From contig NZ_RBAN01000004.1 in NCBI RefSeq assembly GCF_003626655.1, positions 496,001-560,000 on the forward strand: a stretch of DNA of 64,000 nucleotides, written 5' to 3'. This DNA is from Micromonospora costi. GTDB lineage: Bacteria; Actinomycetota; Actinomycetes; Mycobacteriales; Micromonosporaceae. This document shows positions 41,595-50,997 of the stretch, in pieces; the first letter of the stretch is position 1, and every line of letters begins with the position of its first letter. The notes beneath the pieces are model-generated. The model was not told where the DNA came from, did not search any database, and saw nothing but the letters and a program-made list of their open reading frames with translations. Made by a program: the position numbers and the translations under genes.

Positions 41595-41759
41595 AGGGCG
41601 TGTTTCATAAGAACCGGCCGGCCTGCGGCGGGCCCAGGCGACGGCCGGCGGCGTTGCGGTTTCGTCCGGATACAACACCGGTATCCGAACGAAACCGCGC
41701 CTTGCCGGACCGCCGCCTGGACTCCGCCTCGGCTCGACCGCCCTTATGAAACACGCCCT
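41595..41759. mobile_element. MITE-like long inverted-repeat element, 165 bp
   Basis: The whole segment is a foldback: arms 41595-41673 and 41681-41759 around a 7-nt loop. The outer 17 bp (AGGGCGTGTTTCATAAG and its complement) are perfect, and the inner 18 bp (41656-41673 versus 41681-41698) have one mismatch; the middle is only partly matched but the arms are equal in length. No ORF of a transposase. Flanks CTAG on the left (41593-41596) and CTGG on the right (41758-41761) are compatible with IS5-type target duplication, weakly. It ends 20 bp before the second SARP start and replaces its upstream region. Confidence 0.8.
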
Positions 41760-41779
41760 GGCCTACGGATCGGCCCAGG

Positions 41780-44575
41780 ATGACCGGCCCGCTGTCGTTC
41801 GCCGTCCTCGGTCCGGTGCGGGCCTGGCGCGGCCGGTCCGAGATCGACCTCGGCACCCGTCAGCAGCGGCTGATCCTGGCGTTGCTGCTCGCCCGCGGCG
41901 GCGGCGCGGTCAGCGTCGCCGAGTTCGTCGACCTGCTGTGGGAGTCCGACCCGCCACCGAGCGCGGTCAACGTGGTGCACCGGCACGTCGGGATGCTCCG
42001 GCGGCGCTTCGAGCCGGGCCTGCCGACGCGGGCGGCGGGCTCGGTGTTGGTGCGCGACGGCGCCGAGTACCGGCTGCGGATCGACGAGGAATCCCTCGAC
42101 CTGCTGCGATTCCGGCGTCTGGTCGCCCGGGCCGCCGGCAGCTCCGGTGAGCCGGCCGTCGCGCTGTACCGGGAGGCGCTGGCGCTGTGGCGTGACCGGT
42201 GCGCCTCGGGCCTGCACGGCGGCCGGGCGCATCCCGAGTTCGTCGCCGTCGACGGCGAACGGTTCGCGGCGGTCCGGGCCGCGGCCGACGCCGCCCTGCG
42301 AACCGGGTCCGTCCGCGCGGTGCTGCCCGCGATCCGGCTGGCCGCCGAGTACGAGCCACTGGACGAGGCGTTGCAGGCGCGGCTCCTGCTCGCCCTCGCG
42401 GCGGACGGCCGGCGGGCCGAGGCCCTCGCGGCCTACGCCGACATCGAGCACCGGCTCGCCGACGAGCTGGGCATCCAGCCGGGGGCCGAGCTGCGGGCGG
42501 CCCGGGACAGCCTGCTCGACCACGACGCCCCGGCCGCCGGCGCCCGGTCGCCGCGCGGCGTCGGCCGCGCGGCGCTGGACGTGTCGCGGGCACAACCGCC
42601 CGCGCAGCTGCCGCCCGACCAGCCGTACTTCACCGGCCGGGGGGATGTCATAGCCGCCGCCCACAAGCTGGTGGCCGGGGACGATCGGCCCACCGCGTTG
42701 GTCATCGACGGGATGCCCGGCGTCGGCAAGACCACCCTCGCGGTGCACCTGGCGCACCGGCTCGCCGCCCGTTACCCGGACGGGCAGTTGCACGCGGACC
42801 TGCGCGGTTTCGACTCCGGCGAGTCGGTGATGACACCGGCGGAGGCGCTGCGGGGGTTCCTGTGGTCCCTCGGTGTCGCGCCGGCCGCCATCCCGGCCGA
42901 GCTGCACGCCCAGGCCGGCCTCTACCGCAGCATCCTCGCCGAGCGCCGGATGCTGATCCTGCTCGACAACTGCCGTGACTGGGACCAGATCCGGCACCTG
43001 CTGCCCGGCACCGGCGGCAGCCTCGTCATCGCCACCAGCCGTCGGCGGATCACCGGCACGACCGGCCCGGGGGGCGCCCATCCCCTGCACCTCGACCTGC
43101 TGACCGACGGCGAGGCCCGCGAGCTGCTCACGCGGCGTCTCGGCGAGGCGGCGGCCGCCGACCCGGCCGCGGTCGACGAGATCGTCGCGCGGTGCGGTCG
43201 GCTGCCGTTGGCCCTGGCGCTGGTCGCCACCCGTAGCGTCGGCCGGCCCGGGCTCACCCTCCCGGCGGTGGCCGGTGAGCTGGCGGAGGCCGACGGTCGG
43301 CTCACGGGCTTCGGGGACGCGTACGCCGACCTGGAGGCCATCTTCTCCTGGTCCTACCGGGCCCTGACCCCCGAGGCGGCCCGGCTCTTCCGGCTGCTGC
43401 CCCTGCACCCGGACCGGGAGTTCGCCACGGAGGCGGCGGCCGCCCTCGGCGGTGTGCCCGTGCGCGCCGCGCGCGGCCTGCTCGCCGAGCTCGCTGCGCA
43501 GCTGCTGGTCCAGCCCGGCGACGGCCGGTGGCGGATGCACGACCTGCTGCACGCCTACGCCGTGGACCTCGGGGAGGAGCACGACGCGGCGGCCGATCGC
43601 GACGCCGCCGTCGAGCGGGTCCACGACTACTACGAACGCAGCGCCCACGCGGCGCATCTGCCGCTGCTGCCGCAGGTGCCGCTGCCGGAGCCGGCGCCGT
43701 CCGCGCACGGCGTCACGGGCCGGGACTTCACCGGGCGGGCCGAGGCGATGGCCTGGTTCGCCGCCGAACAGCGGGTGCTGACCGACATCGTGGCGCGGGC
43801 CGGGGAGCGTGGCCGGAACCGCACGGCGTGGCAGATCGCGTTGGCGATGCAGAACTTCTTCCAGGACACCGCCCAGTTCCGGCAGTGGGCGGCCACGGTG
43901 GGCGCGGGCCTCGCCGCGGCCGGAGACGACGTGACGGCCCGGGCGCTGCTGCACCGCAGCCTCGCCGGCGCCTGCTACTTCCTCGCCGACCTGGACCGGG
44001 GGCTGTCGCACCTGCAGCAGGCCCGGGCGCTGTTCGAGCGGCTGGGCCGGCGCACCGAGCAGGGCCATGTGGAGAACAACATAGCGGAGATCCGCCTGGA
44101 CCAGCGGCGCTACCACGAGGCGATCCGGCACGCCGAGGCCGCGCGGGCGCTGTTTCGTGCCGAGGGCAACGTGCGCGGCGCCACCAACGCCCTGCTGGCC
44201 ATCGCGCGGGCGCAGGGCTGGCTCGGCCGGCACGCCGCGGCGTTGGGCATGTTCGTGGAGGCGCGGCGGCAGTTCGAGTCCCTCGGTGACCTGCACGGGG
44301 TGGGTACGACGCAGGCGTGGCTGGCGCACACGTACTCGATGATCGACGACCTGCCGCACGCGATGGCGACCTGGCAGGAGGCGATCGCGACGTTCCGGGA
44401 CGCTCGCGCTCCCCACCACACGGCAGAGGTCCTGGTCTCCGTGGGCGATTTCCACTCGGCCAACGGCGATCCGGTCCTGGCGCGGCGGGCGTGGAGCGAG
44501 GCCCTCGCCGAGCTCGACGGGACGGACTCGCCGATGGCGCGGCGGATCCGCGACCGCCTGCTCTGGCACCGGTGA
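41780..44575 (+). CDS. AfsR-type SARP regulator with NB-ARC and TPR domains
   Basis: 931 aa, full AfsR architecture. SARP DNA-binding domain about 8-90 (DLGTRQQRLILALLLARGG, SVAEFVDLLWESDPPPSAVNVVHRHVGMLRRR), BTAD about 100-250, NB-ARC about 275-570 (P-loop IDGMPGVGKTTLAVHLAH, MLILLDNCRDWDQIRHLLPG, GRLPLALALVATRS), C-terminal TPRs about 690-925. It aligns over its first 600 residues with the regulator at 38925, so the two are paralogues. ATG 41780 lies just inside the edge of the MITE-like element; an ATG at 41746 within the element is in another frame. Ribosome site is weak. Confidence 0.9.
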   Translation: MTGPLSFAVLGPVRAWRGRSEIDLGTRQQRLILALLLARGGGAVSVAEFVDLLWESDPPPSAVNVVHRHVGMLRRRFEPGLPTRAAGSVLVRDGAEYRLRIDEESLDLLRFRRLVARAAGSSGEPAVALYREALALWRDRCASGLHGGRAHPEFVAVDGERFAAVRAAADAALRTGSVRAVLPAIRLAAEYEPLDEALQARLLLALAADGRRAEALAAYADIEHRLADELGIQPGAELRAARDSLLDHDAPAAGARSPRGVGRAALDVSRAQPPAQLPPDQPYFTGRGDVIAAAHKLVAGDDRPTALVIDGMPGVGKTTLAVHLAHRLAARYPDGQLHADLRGFDSGESVMTPAEALRGFLWSLGVAPAAIPAELHAQAGLYRSILAERRMLILLDNCRDWDQIRHLLPGTGGSLVIATSRRRITGTTGPGGAHPLHLDLLTDGEARELLTRRLGEAAAADPAAVDEIVARCGRLPLALALVATRSVGRPGLTLPAVAGELAEADGRLTGFGDAYADLEAIFSWSYRALTPEAARLFRLLPLHPDREFATEAAAALGGVPVRAARGLLAELAAQLLVQPGDGRWRMHDLLHAYAVDLGEEHDAAADRDAAVERVHDYYERSAHAAHLPLLPQVPLPEPAPSAHGVTGRDFTGRAEAMAWFAAEQRVLTDIVARAGERGRNRTAWQIALAMQNFFQDTAQFRQWAATVGAGLAAAGDDVTARALLHRSLAGACYFLADLDRGLSHLQQARALFERLGRRTEQGHVENNIAEIRLDQRRYHEAIRHAEAARALFRAEGNVRGATNALLAIARAQGWLGRHAAALGMFVEARRQFESLGDLHGVGTTQAWLAHTYSMIDDLPHAMATWQEAIATFRDARAPHHTAEVLVSVGDFHSANGDPVLARRAWSEALAELDGTDSPMARRIRDRLLWHR

Positions 44576-44577
44576 GA

Positions 44578-44613
44578 CCCCGGACGCGGCGCCGGTGGGC
44601 GTCGCGTCCGGGG
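44578..44613. terminator. Bidirectional terminator hairpin
   Basis: 11-bp perfect inverted repeat (CCCCGGACGCG at 44578-44588 with 44603-44613) with a 14-nt loop, between the convergent SARP and S8-protease genes. Confidence 0.75.
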
Positions 44614-44620
44614 TGCGCCG

Positions 44621-47600
44621 TCAGTACCGGTAGGCGCGGATGATGGTCTGCTTGACCGTGTTTCCGCTGCTGTCCGTCGCGTTGGCCCGCAGCGAGACGA
44701 AACCGCTGCCGGCCGGGTTGTGCACCCAGGCGACGCCCTTCTCGCCGGTCCGCAGGACGGGCAGCGTCCGCCAGGTGCCGCCGTCGTCGAAGGACGCCTC
44801 GACGGTCAGCGTCCTGGTGCGACCCGGCGCGGCACCGACCTGGCGGTCGAGCGAGAGCGGGATCGGGAACAGCCGACCGGCCGGGGCGCGGTTGTCGATG
44901 TCGAGGTCCGGGGTGAACCGGATCGCCGTCAACGGGAGCTTCACCAGCTCCCCGTCGCCCACGTGGGCGGACGTGAAGGTCCACTCCGCGTCGACCACGG
45001 TCGACAGGGTGAAGGCGGGGTCGCTGTGGAAGCTGGCCGTCAGGCGGTAGTCACCCTTCTGCGCGGGCACGTCCCACGTCCAGGGCGTCTGGTTCGCCTC
45101 CCCGATCTTGACCCCGTTGCGGTAGAGGTTCACGTCGACGTTGCCGTCGCGGACGAACCGGAAGCCCATGTGTCCGGCACCGTCGCCGTGCAGCGGCCCG
45201 GGCCCGCCGATGGTGTCACCCCAGTAGCGAGTCGCGTACTGCTGACCGAAGTTCGGCTCCGGGAAGACCGGTCCGACCACCGCGTTGGCCCACTTCACGT
45301 CGTACGTGTGCCCGGGCTTGAAGCTGGTCCACGCCGACTCGTAGTACGTGTGCCGCAGCTGGGCCGAGGTGGACTGCCACACCGCCGACTTGTCCTGGTT
45401 GTAGTACTCCGTGATGGTGCTGGGCACGTCGTACGTGAAGGTCGGGGGCGCGTTGCGCTCGTCGCGGTAGACCGGCGAGTTGCCGGGCGCGTGCGCGACC
45501 GCGGCCCGGGAGACCGGCACGTCGGCCACGTCCGCGCTGACCCGGGAGCGGACCGTCGCGAAGTCGCCCGCGCGCAGCTTGCGGGTCAGCCCGGCCATCA
45601 TCCGCTCCGGCTCGTAGAAGTAGACCCGGTAGACGTACGGGCTGTTGTGCAGGCTGCCGTCCTGGGCCACCTGACCCCACATCCCGTTGACGTAGGAGAC
45701 GAAGCCGGGCGTCTTGGCGGTCCCGAGCGGCGCGGTCCGCAGGTGGTCGAAGGGGAGGCCCATGAGGACCCCGAACGGGTCGTTGCTGCCCCAGATCTGC
45801 GGCTGCTCGGTCCGGATCGTCCAGCCGGCCTCCGCGTGGACCTCGGTGGCCTTCGGGTTCGGCACCGAGACCGCGATCGGCTTCGCGAGGCGGGTGTCCA
45901 CGGTGAGCGCCTGGTCCCGGGTCAGGTCGAGGCTAGGACGCACCATGGTCGTGATGTCCGGGAGGAACGGGTCGCCGGTCAGCAGGTAGGTCTGCACCAG
46001 GTAGCGGCCCGCGCGGACGCGGTACCGGGCGGCGGGGACCTCGAACACCTGGACGGTCTGCCGGTCCAGGTCGGTCAGGACGGTCAGCCAGCCCTGGTCG
46101 GGCGTGGGGGCGCCGCCGTCCGGCCCGACGAGCGTGAGGGCCAGTTCGTGGCGGGCGATGTCGAGCGCGACCGGGGTCTGCACCTGCGTGCCGTCGCCGG
46201 TGGCGGTCACCTCACCGCCGAAGTAGTGGTCGGGCAGGTCGGTGCCGGCCCGCACGGTGACGGTCACGCTGGCCGTGCCGCCGGCCGGGACGGTCACCGT
46301 GGAGGCGCTGAGGCCGAACAGGCCGGCCGGCGCCGGGGCGCCGTCGGCGCCCTTCGCGTCGAGGGACACCGCCAGGGTGACCGGGGAGGAGCCGCTGTTC
46401 GCGTACGTCACCGTACGGGTCTGTGCGGTGCCGGTCCGCTCGAAGGCGACGCTGGTCGGGTTCGCGGTGACGGTCTGCCGGGTCGCCCGGGCGACGTCGA
46501 GGAAGCCCGCGCCCTGCTCGTAGACACCGATGGCGGCGTTCGGCTTCGCGGCTGCCATCAGCGTGGACTTGATCCGCTCGGGCGCCCAGTCCGGGTGCTG
46601 CTCGGCCAGGATCGCCGCCGCGCCGGCGACGTGCGGGGTCGCCATCGAGGTGCCGTTGAGGCTGGCGTACTGCGGGTTCTCGTCGTACGGCCACAGCTCG
46701 GACGTCGCGCTACGGGCGGCGACGATGCCGACGCCGGGCGCGGTGATCTCGGGCTTGATGCCGGCGTCGCCCGCGCGCGGGCCGCGGCTGGAGAACTCGG
46801 CCAGCTCACCGGTCTTGGTCACGGCGCCGACGGTGAGCGCCTCGGCGACGCCGCCGGGCGAGTTCACGGTGGACTCGCCGGCCAGTCCGTCGTTGCCGGC
46901 GGCGACCACGAAGAGCACGCCGTAGCGGTGGGTGAGGTCGGCCAGCGCCGCCTCGATCGGGTCGGTCTCCGGGCTGTCCAGGCCGCCGAGGCTCATGTTG
47001 GCGACCTTGACGCCCTGCTGGGCCACCCAGGTCATGCCGGCCAGGATCGCCGACTCGGGGCAGCCCTCCTGGACGCACACCTTGGCGCTGTAGAGGGTCG
47101 CGCCGGGTGCCATTCCCTTGTAGCGGCCCTGCGAGGCGGCCGCCGTGCCGGCGATGGTGGAGGCGACGTGCGTGCCGTGGCCTACCCGGTCGACGGTGTC
47201 CGGGTCGGCGGTGAAGTTCTCCGCGGCGGCGACCCGGTCGGCGAGGTCGGGGTGGGTCTGGTCGACGCCGCTGTCGATGACACCGACCTTCACTCCCGTT
47301 CCGTCGAACCCGGCCTGCCAGGCCTGCGGCGCGCCGGTCATCGGGACGCTGACGTCGAGAGTGGGCTGGCGCAGCCCGTCGAGCCAGATCTTGTCGAACC
47401 CGGGCCGCAACCGCCGCTCGCTGCCGCTGCCCGTGGAGGTGACGGTGTTCCAGAAGGACACCGCGTCGGCCCGGCTCTCCTCGACGGCGCTCAGGCCGGA
47501 GAGGTCGCGGGTGGTCCGGGCGCCGGTGAGGCCGGTGGGGGCGGTGGCGCCGTGGTCGACGATGAGCGGCAGGGTGGCCCGGCCGTCGTCGTAGCCGAAG

Positions 47601-47953
47601 TCGACAAGCGTCGAGATGTCGAAGAGCCGGGAGTCCAGCTTGCCCCGGTTGAGCAGGCCGACGGCGTCGGCGGGGATGACCCGCACGTCCTCGCCGGCGC
47701 TGTGCGTGATGAACGGGATCCCTTCCCGTCCCTTGCCCGGTACGACGTCGACGGCCGTCTGGCCGTCGACGGTGCTGACGTGGACGGTGTCGCCGGTGAT
47801 GAGAGTGACCGTCCGGGGCTGGGACGCGACCGCCGGTGTGGTGGCCGGTTTCGTGGCGCGGGGCTGCGCCGACGCCGGGGTTCCGCCCGGAGCCGCCGCC
47901 GAGGCGCCCAGCACGAGTAGTGCCAGCGCCGATAACGTACGAACTGACCGCAT
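44621..47953 (-). CDS. Secreted S8 subtilisin-like serine protease
   Basis: 1110 aa. Signal peptide about 1-30 (ALALLVLGASAAAPGG), propeptide-like region with VTLITGDTVHVSTVDG (an N-terminal motif shared by large actinobacterial S8 proteases), and catalytic domain about 210-460. Triad: Asp227 in VIDSGVD, His259 in GHGTHV, Ser436 in GTSMATPHVAGA, oxyanion Asn354 in AAGND. Beta-sandwich repeats follow to residue 1110, with FnIII-like and Ig-like strands. No sortase signal. Single gene with its own promoter region (47954-48049). Confidence 0.93.
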   Translation of the reverse strand: MRSVRTLSALALLVLGASAAAPGGTPASAQPRATKPATTPAVASQPRTVTLITGDTVHVSTVDGQTAVDVVPGKGREGIPFITHSAGEDVRVIPADAVGLLNRGKLDSRLFDISTLVDFGYDDGRATLPLIVDHGATAPTGLTGARTTRDLSGLSAVEESRADAVSFWNTVTSTGSGSERRLRPGFDKIWLDGLRQPTLDVSVPMTGAPQAWQAGFDGTGVKVGVIDSGVDQTHPDLADRVAAAENFTADPDTVDRVGHGTHVASTIAGTAAASQGRYKGMAPGATLYSAKVCVQEGCPESAILAGMTWVAQQGVKVANMSLGGLDSPETDPIEAALADLTHRYGVLFVVAAGNDGLAGESTVNSPGGVAEALTVGAVTKTGELAEFSSRGPRAGDAGIKPEITAPGVGIVAARSATSELWPYDENPQYASLNGTSMATPHVAGAAAILAEQHPDWAPERIKSTLMAAAKPNAAIGVYEQGAGFLDVARATRQTVTANPTSVAFERTGTAQTRTVTYANSGSSPVTLAVSLDAKGADGAPAPAGLFGLSASTVTVPAGGTASVTVTVRAGTDLPDHYFGGEVTATGDGTQVQTPVALDIARHELALTLVGPDGGAPTPDQGWLTVLTDLDRQTVQVFEVPAARYRVRAGRYLVQTYLLTGDPFLPDITTMVRPSLDLTRDQALTVDTRLAKPIAVSVPNPKATEVHAEAGWTIRTEQPQIWGSNDPFGVLMGLPFDHLRTAPLGTAKTPGFVSYVNGMWGQVAQDGSLHNSPYVYRVYFYEPERMMAGLTRKLRAGDFATVRSRVSADVADVPVSRAAVAHAPGNSPVYRDERNAPPTFTYDVPSTITEYYNQDKSAVWQSTSAQLRHTYYESAWTSFKPGHTYDVKWANAVVGPVFPEPNFGQQYATRYWGDTIGGPGPLHGDGAGHMGFRFVRDGNVDVNLYRNGVKIGEANQTPWTWDVPAQKGDYRLTASFHSDPAFTLSTVVDAEWTFTSAHVGDGELVKLPLTAIRFTPDLDIDNRAPAGRLFPIPLSLDRQVGAAPGRTRTLTVEASFDDGGTWRTLPVLRTGEKGVAWVHNPAGSGFVSLRANATDSSGNTVKQTIIRAYRY

Positions 47954-48025
47954 CTTTCTCCCTAGGTGAACGCGAGAGGTGTCCGGGTGCTCCGGACGTG
48001 AAAGGCGGGTAAAAGTTCAGTCGGA

Positions 48026-48039
48026 GTGACCTGGGTCAC
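48026..48039. promoter_or_regulatory. Inverted repeat upstream of the S8 protease
   Basis: GTGACC-TG-GGTCAC, 6-bp arms, 73 bp upstream of the protease ATG and just beyond the MFS stop. Possible operator, CRP/FNR-like in half-site (GTGAC). Low confidence. Confidence 0.35.
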
Positions 48040-48049
48040 ATCGGATGGC

Positions 48050-49333
48050 TTACCGCGGATCCTCCGCCGCCGGCGGATGGGCCGAAACGGGCACCAGCTC
48101 GCGGTCGGGCGCGCGGACGGCGTCCTCGCGGCGCGGCAGCAGGAGCGGGCTGGCGAGGATCAGCAGTCCCGCCACGATGATCGCCGTGCGTGGGCTGGTG
48201 GCGGCCGCGAGCAGCCCGCCGAGCGCGCTGAGGACGGCGATGGCGGCACTGCTGCTGATCGACCAGGCCGTCAGGGTGCGGGCGATGCGGTCCCGGGGTG
48301 TGTGTTCGAGCCGGTAGGTGGCGAGCACCGGGTTGTACAGGCTCATGCTGATGATGATCGCGAGCTCGACCGCGATCACCGTCGCGAGGCCGGCGACTCC
48401 AGGCTGGACGAAGGCGAGGCCGATCAGCCAGACCGCGCGCAGGGTGCCGACCGTGCGGAGAATCCGGTGTTGGCCGTACCGCGCCACGACCTGGCGGGCG
48501 AGGCGGGAGCCGACGAGCCCGCCGAGGCAGGGGGCGGCGAAGGCGAGGCCGTACTGCCACGGCGGGAATCCCAACTGGCGGAGCAGGAGCACGGCCAGCA
48601 GCGGCTCGGTCGCCATGATGAGCCCGCTGACGAGCAGGTTGTTGAGGTAGAGCCCCCGCAGGCCGGGGTGGGTCAGGAGGTGCCGCCAGCCGTCGAGCAG
48701 TTCGCCGGCCCGCATCCGGCTCCTGCCGTCGCGCCGCGGGCGCTCCTCGCGGTCGCGGATCGCCGTGATGCCCAGCGCGGAGAGCAGGTAGCTGAGCGCG
48801 TCGGCGACCACGGTGGTCACGGGTCCGAACACGCCGATGGCCGCGCCGCCCAGCGGCGGCCCGACAGCGATCGAGCTCCAGGTGGTTGACTCGAACCGCG
48901 CGTTGGCCACGAGCAGGTCGTCCGGCCGCACGAGGCCCCTGAGGTAGGCGCCGCTCGCCGCGCTGAAGGCGATCTTCGCCGCGGCGACCACGGCCGAGAC
49001 GACCAGCAACTGGACGAAACCGAGCCGGCCCACGGCATACGCGACTGGGATCGTCATCACGACCGCGAACCGGGTCAGGTCCATGGCTATCATCACCGGC
49101 CGCTTCCGGCGGAACTCCACCCACGGCCCGAGCGGCAGCGCGATCAGCGCGCCCACCGCCGGCCCCACTGCGGACAACGCGGACACCTGAGCGGGGCTGG
49201 CGTCCAGCACCAGCACGGCGATCAGCGGCAACGCGCCGAAACCCACCCCGGAGCCGTACGCGCTGACCGCGTAGGCCGCCCACAACCATCCGAACCGCCG
49301 GCCCAGCGATCGTCCACTCGCCACAGCCCGCAC
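48050..49333 (-). CDS. MFS transporter (enterobactin-exporter/EntS-like group)
   Basis: Major-facilitator efflux protein of 427 aa with 12 predicted helices. Features of the MFS_3/EntS group: FGWLWAAYAVSAYGSGVGFGALPLIAVLVL, FRRKRPVMIAMDLTRFAVV in loop 2-3, and SGAYLRGLVRPDDLLVANARFESTTWSSIAVGPPLGGAAIG. Start is uncertain: GTG 49333 is used, GTG 49324 possible; longer readings into 49870 are unsupported. Substrate unknown, perhaps a small metabolite or drug. Confidence 0.85.
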   Translation of the reverse strand: MRAVASGRSLGRRFGWLWAAYAVSAYGSGVGFGALPLIAVLVLDASPAQVSALSAVGPAVGALIALPLGPWVEFRRKRPVMIAMDLTRFAVVMTIPVAYAVGRLGFVQLLVVSAVVAAAKIAFSAASGAYLRGLVRPDDLLVANARFESTTWSSIAVGPPLGGAAIGVFGPVTTVVADALSYLLSALGITAIRDREERPRRDGRSRMRAGELLDGWRHLLTHPGLRGLYLNNLLVSGLIMATEPLLAVLLLRQLGFPPWQYGLAFAAPCLGGLVGSRLARQVVARYGQHRILRTVGTLRAVWLIGLAFVQPGVAGLATVIAVELAIIISMSLYNPVLATYRLEHTPRDRIARTLTAWSISSSAAIAVLSALGGLLAAATSPRTAIIVAGLLILASPLLLPRREDAVRAPDRELVPVSAHPPAAEDPR

Positions 49334-49658
49334 CCCCGTCCCGCCCGACCCACCGCTGACCACGGTGATCAAAGCGAGGCCGGCAGGCCGGATCAAACAA
49401 CCGCACCGACGGCGAGCCACAACCGTACGTTGTGGGTAGCGGTACCTACGGCTTCCTGCCCTGGCTGCGACGTCCGCCGGCGCACCGCGGTGGTGAGCTG
49501 CGCGAGAAGACCCGTCGTCGGCTTCCAGTGTTGGTACGGTCGAGTCCACGGGGCGGGCAGGCGGCCGTTGTGCCCGCGGAGCGCGGGCTCCGGGGCCGGA
49601 GCGCCCGCCGAACCCCTCCGGGACCGGAAGCGTTGTCGAGCGCCGGAGGGCGTTGCTC
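49334..49658. other. Divergent intergenic region (325 bp)
   Basis: Between the MFS exporter (minus) and a hydrolase (plus). Contains the inverted repeat at 49417-49435 and a GGAGGG ribosome site at 49645. No small gene is convincing. Confidence 0.45.
49417..49435. promoter_or_regulatory. Inverted repeat in MFS/hydrolase intergenic region
   Basis: CCACAAC-CGTAC-GTTGTGG, 7-bp perfect arms. Candidate operator for the MFS exporter promoter about 84 bp from its start. Confidence 0.4.
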
Positions 49659-50534
49659 GTGTTCGACGGATTCGAGGAATTCGACATCAGCACGACGGGC
49701 ACGACGATCCACGGGCGCCGTGGCGGCGATGGGCCTCCCCTGCTTCTCCTGCACGGCATCCCGGAGACGCATCTCATGTGGCACCGGGTGGCACCCCGCC
49801 TGGCCGAGCGGTACACCGTGGTCGCCACCGACCTGCGTGGGTACGGCGACAGCGGCGCACCACCCAGCACCCCCGACCACGCGCCCTACAGCAAGCGGGC
49901 GGCGGCCCGCGACCAGTTCGAGGTCATGCGGAGCCTGGGCTACGACCGGTTCCGGCTCGTCGGGCACGACCGGGGAGCGCGCTGCGCCTACCGGCTCGCC
50001 CTCGACGAACCGGACGCCGTCGTACGACTGGCCGTCCTGGACGTCATCCCCGGCGGCGACGCGTGGAACCGCGCCGACGCGGCGTTCACCCTCGAGTACT
50101 GGGTCTGGTCCTTCCTGGCCGCACCGGAGCCGGTGCCGGAGCGGTTCATCGGCGCCGCCCCGGCCGTGCTGGTCGACTTCATGCTCGACACCTGGCCGAC
50201 GGTGAAGGACGCGTTCCCCGCCGAGGTGCGCGCCGCGTACCTCGCGCAGTTCACCGACCCGGCCAGCGTCCACGCGATCTGCGAGGAGTTCCGGGCGGCC
50301 GCGACACTCGACCGCCAGCACGACGAGGCCGACCGTGGCAGGCGGAGGATCACCTGCCCCCTGCTCGTCCTGTGGGGTCAGCACGGTGCGGTCGCGAAGC
50401 TCTACGACGACCCGCTCGCGATCTGGCGGGACTGGGCCGGCGACGTCCGCGGCGGTCCGGTGCCGGTGGGCCACTTCATCCCCGAGGAGGCGCCCGACGA
50501 GACCGTACGACAGTTGCGCGACTTCCTCGCGTAG
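49659..50534 (+). CDS. Alpha/beta hydrolase, haloacetate-dehalogenase/epoxide-hydrolase-like
   Basis: 291 aa. Oxyanion LLLHGIPETHLMWHR, DLRGYGDSGAPP, nucleophile elbow VGHDRGARCAYRLAL with Asp as nucleophile (typical of dehalogenases and epoxide hydrolases), catalytic His in VGHFIPEEAPD. Fluoroacetate/haloacetate dehalogenases share the HG-PETH, RGYGDS and GHDRGAR motifs, so this is the best guess; activity toward C-F or C-Cl bonds is not shown. GTG 49659 is 8 bp after GGAGGG; TTG 49653 is too close. Confidence 0.82.
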   Translation: MFDGFEEFDISTTGTTIHGRRGGDGPPLLLLHGIPETHLMWHRVAPRLAERYTVVATDLRGYGDSGAPPSTPDHAPYSKRAAARDQFEVMRSLGYDRFRLVGHDRGARCAYRLALDEPDAVVRLAVLDVIPGGDAWNRADAAFTLEYWVWSFLAAPEPVPERFIGAAPAVLVDFMLDTWPTVKDAFPAEVRAAYLAQFTDPASVHAICEEFRAAATLDRQHDEADRGRRRITCPLLVLWGQHGAVAKLYDDPLAIWRDWAGDVRGGPVPVGHFIPEEAPDETVRQLRDFLA

Positions 50535-50553
50535 TCCGCCGGCGCGGGCCGGG

Positions 50554-50970
50554 TCAGGGGTGGTCCAGGGCCTCGGCCGTGTCGATCCCGTCCAGTCGCG
50601 CGAGCACCATGGCCTGGAAGTGCGGGCACGACTGGTAGTCCTCGTGCCGGCAGCGCAGCGCGTGCTCCAGCAGCGTCTGCGACAGCTGGAGCCGGGCGAT
50701 GCGCGCCTGCACCTGGGTCAACTGGCCACGCAGCAGGTCCCGCCGCCGCGCCCGGTCCGGAGCGACGAACAGCTCCCGCAACTCGTCCAGGCTGAACCCC
50801 GCCTCCTTGCCCAGCAGGATCTCCGCCACCCGCGTCACGTGCGCCGTGCCGTACACGCGCCGGCCCGCCGCCCGCCGCGCCGGCGACAGCAGTCCCACGT
50901 CCTCCCAGTGCCGCAGGACGTGCGTGGCCAGACCGAAGCGGGCCGCCAGCTCCCCGATCGAGTACTCCAT
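50554..50970 (-). CDS. MerR-family transcriptional regulator
   Basis: 138 aa. N-terminal winged HTH (YSIGELAARFGLATHVLRHWEDVGLLSPARR), RVYGTAHVTRVAEILLGKEAGFSLDELREL, then a coiled coil ending in a C-terminal CRHEDYQSCPHF that may bind an inducer or metal. ATG 50970. A 22-bp perfect palindrome at 50998-51019 lies between it and the divergent methyltransferase, typical of MerR control. Confidence 0.88.
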   Translation of the reverse strand: MEYSIGELAARFGLATHVLRHWEDVGLLSPARRAAGRRVYGTAHVTRVAEILLGKEAGFSLDELRELFVAPDRARRRDLLRGQLTQVQARIARLQLSQTLLEHALRCRHEDYQSCPHFQAMVLARLDGIDTAEALDHP

Positions 50971-50997
50971 CGACCATCCTACCAATCTCAGGTTGTT

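Noticed and set aside
42199..42978. Arg/Gly-rich plus-strand frames within the AfsR-type gene
   Set aside because: Shadow frames of the real gene, low complexity, no domain features.
38925..44575. Natural-product gene cluster
   Set aside because: Regulators are present but no PKS, NRPS, terpene or RiPP enzymes in the window.
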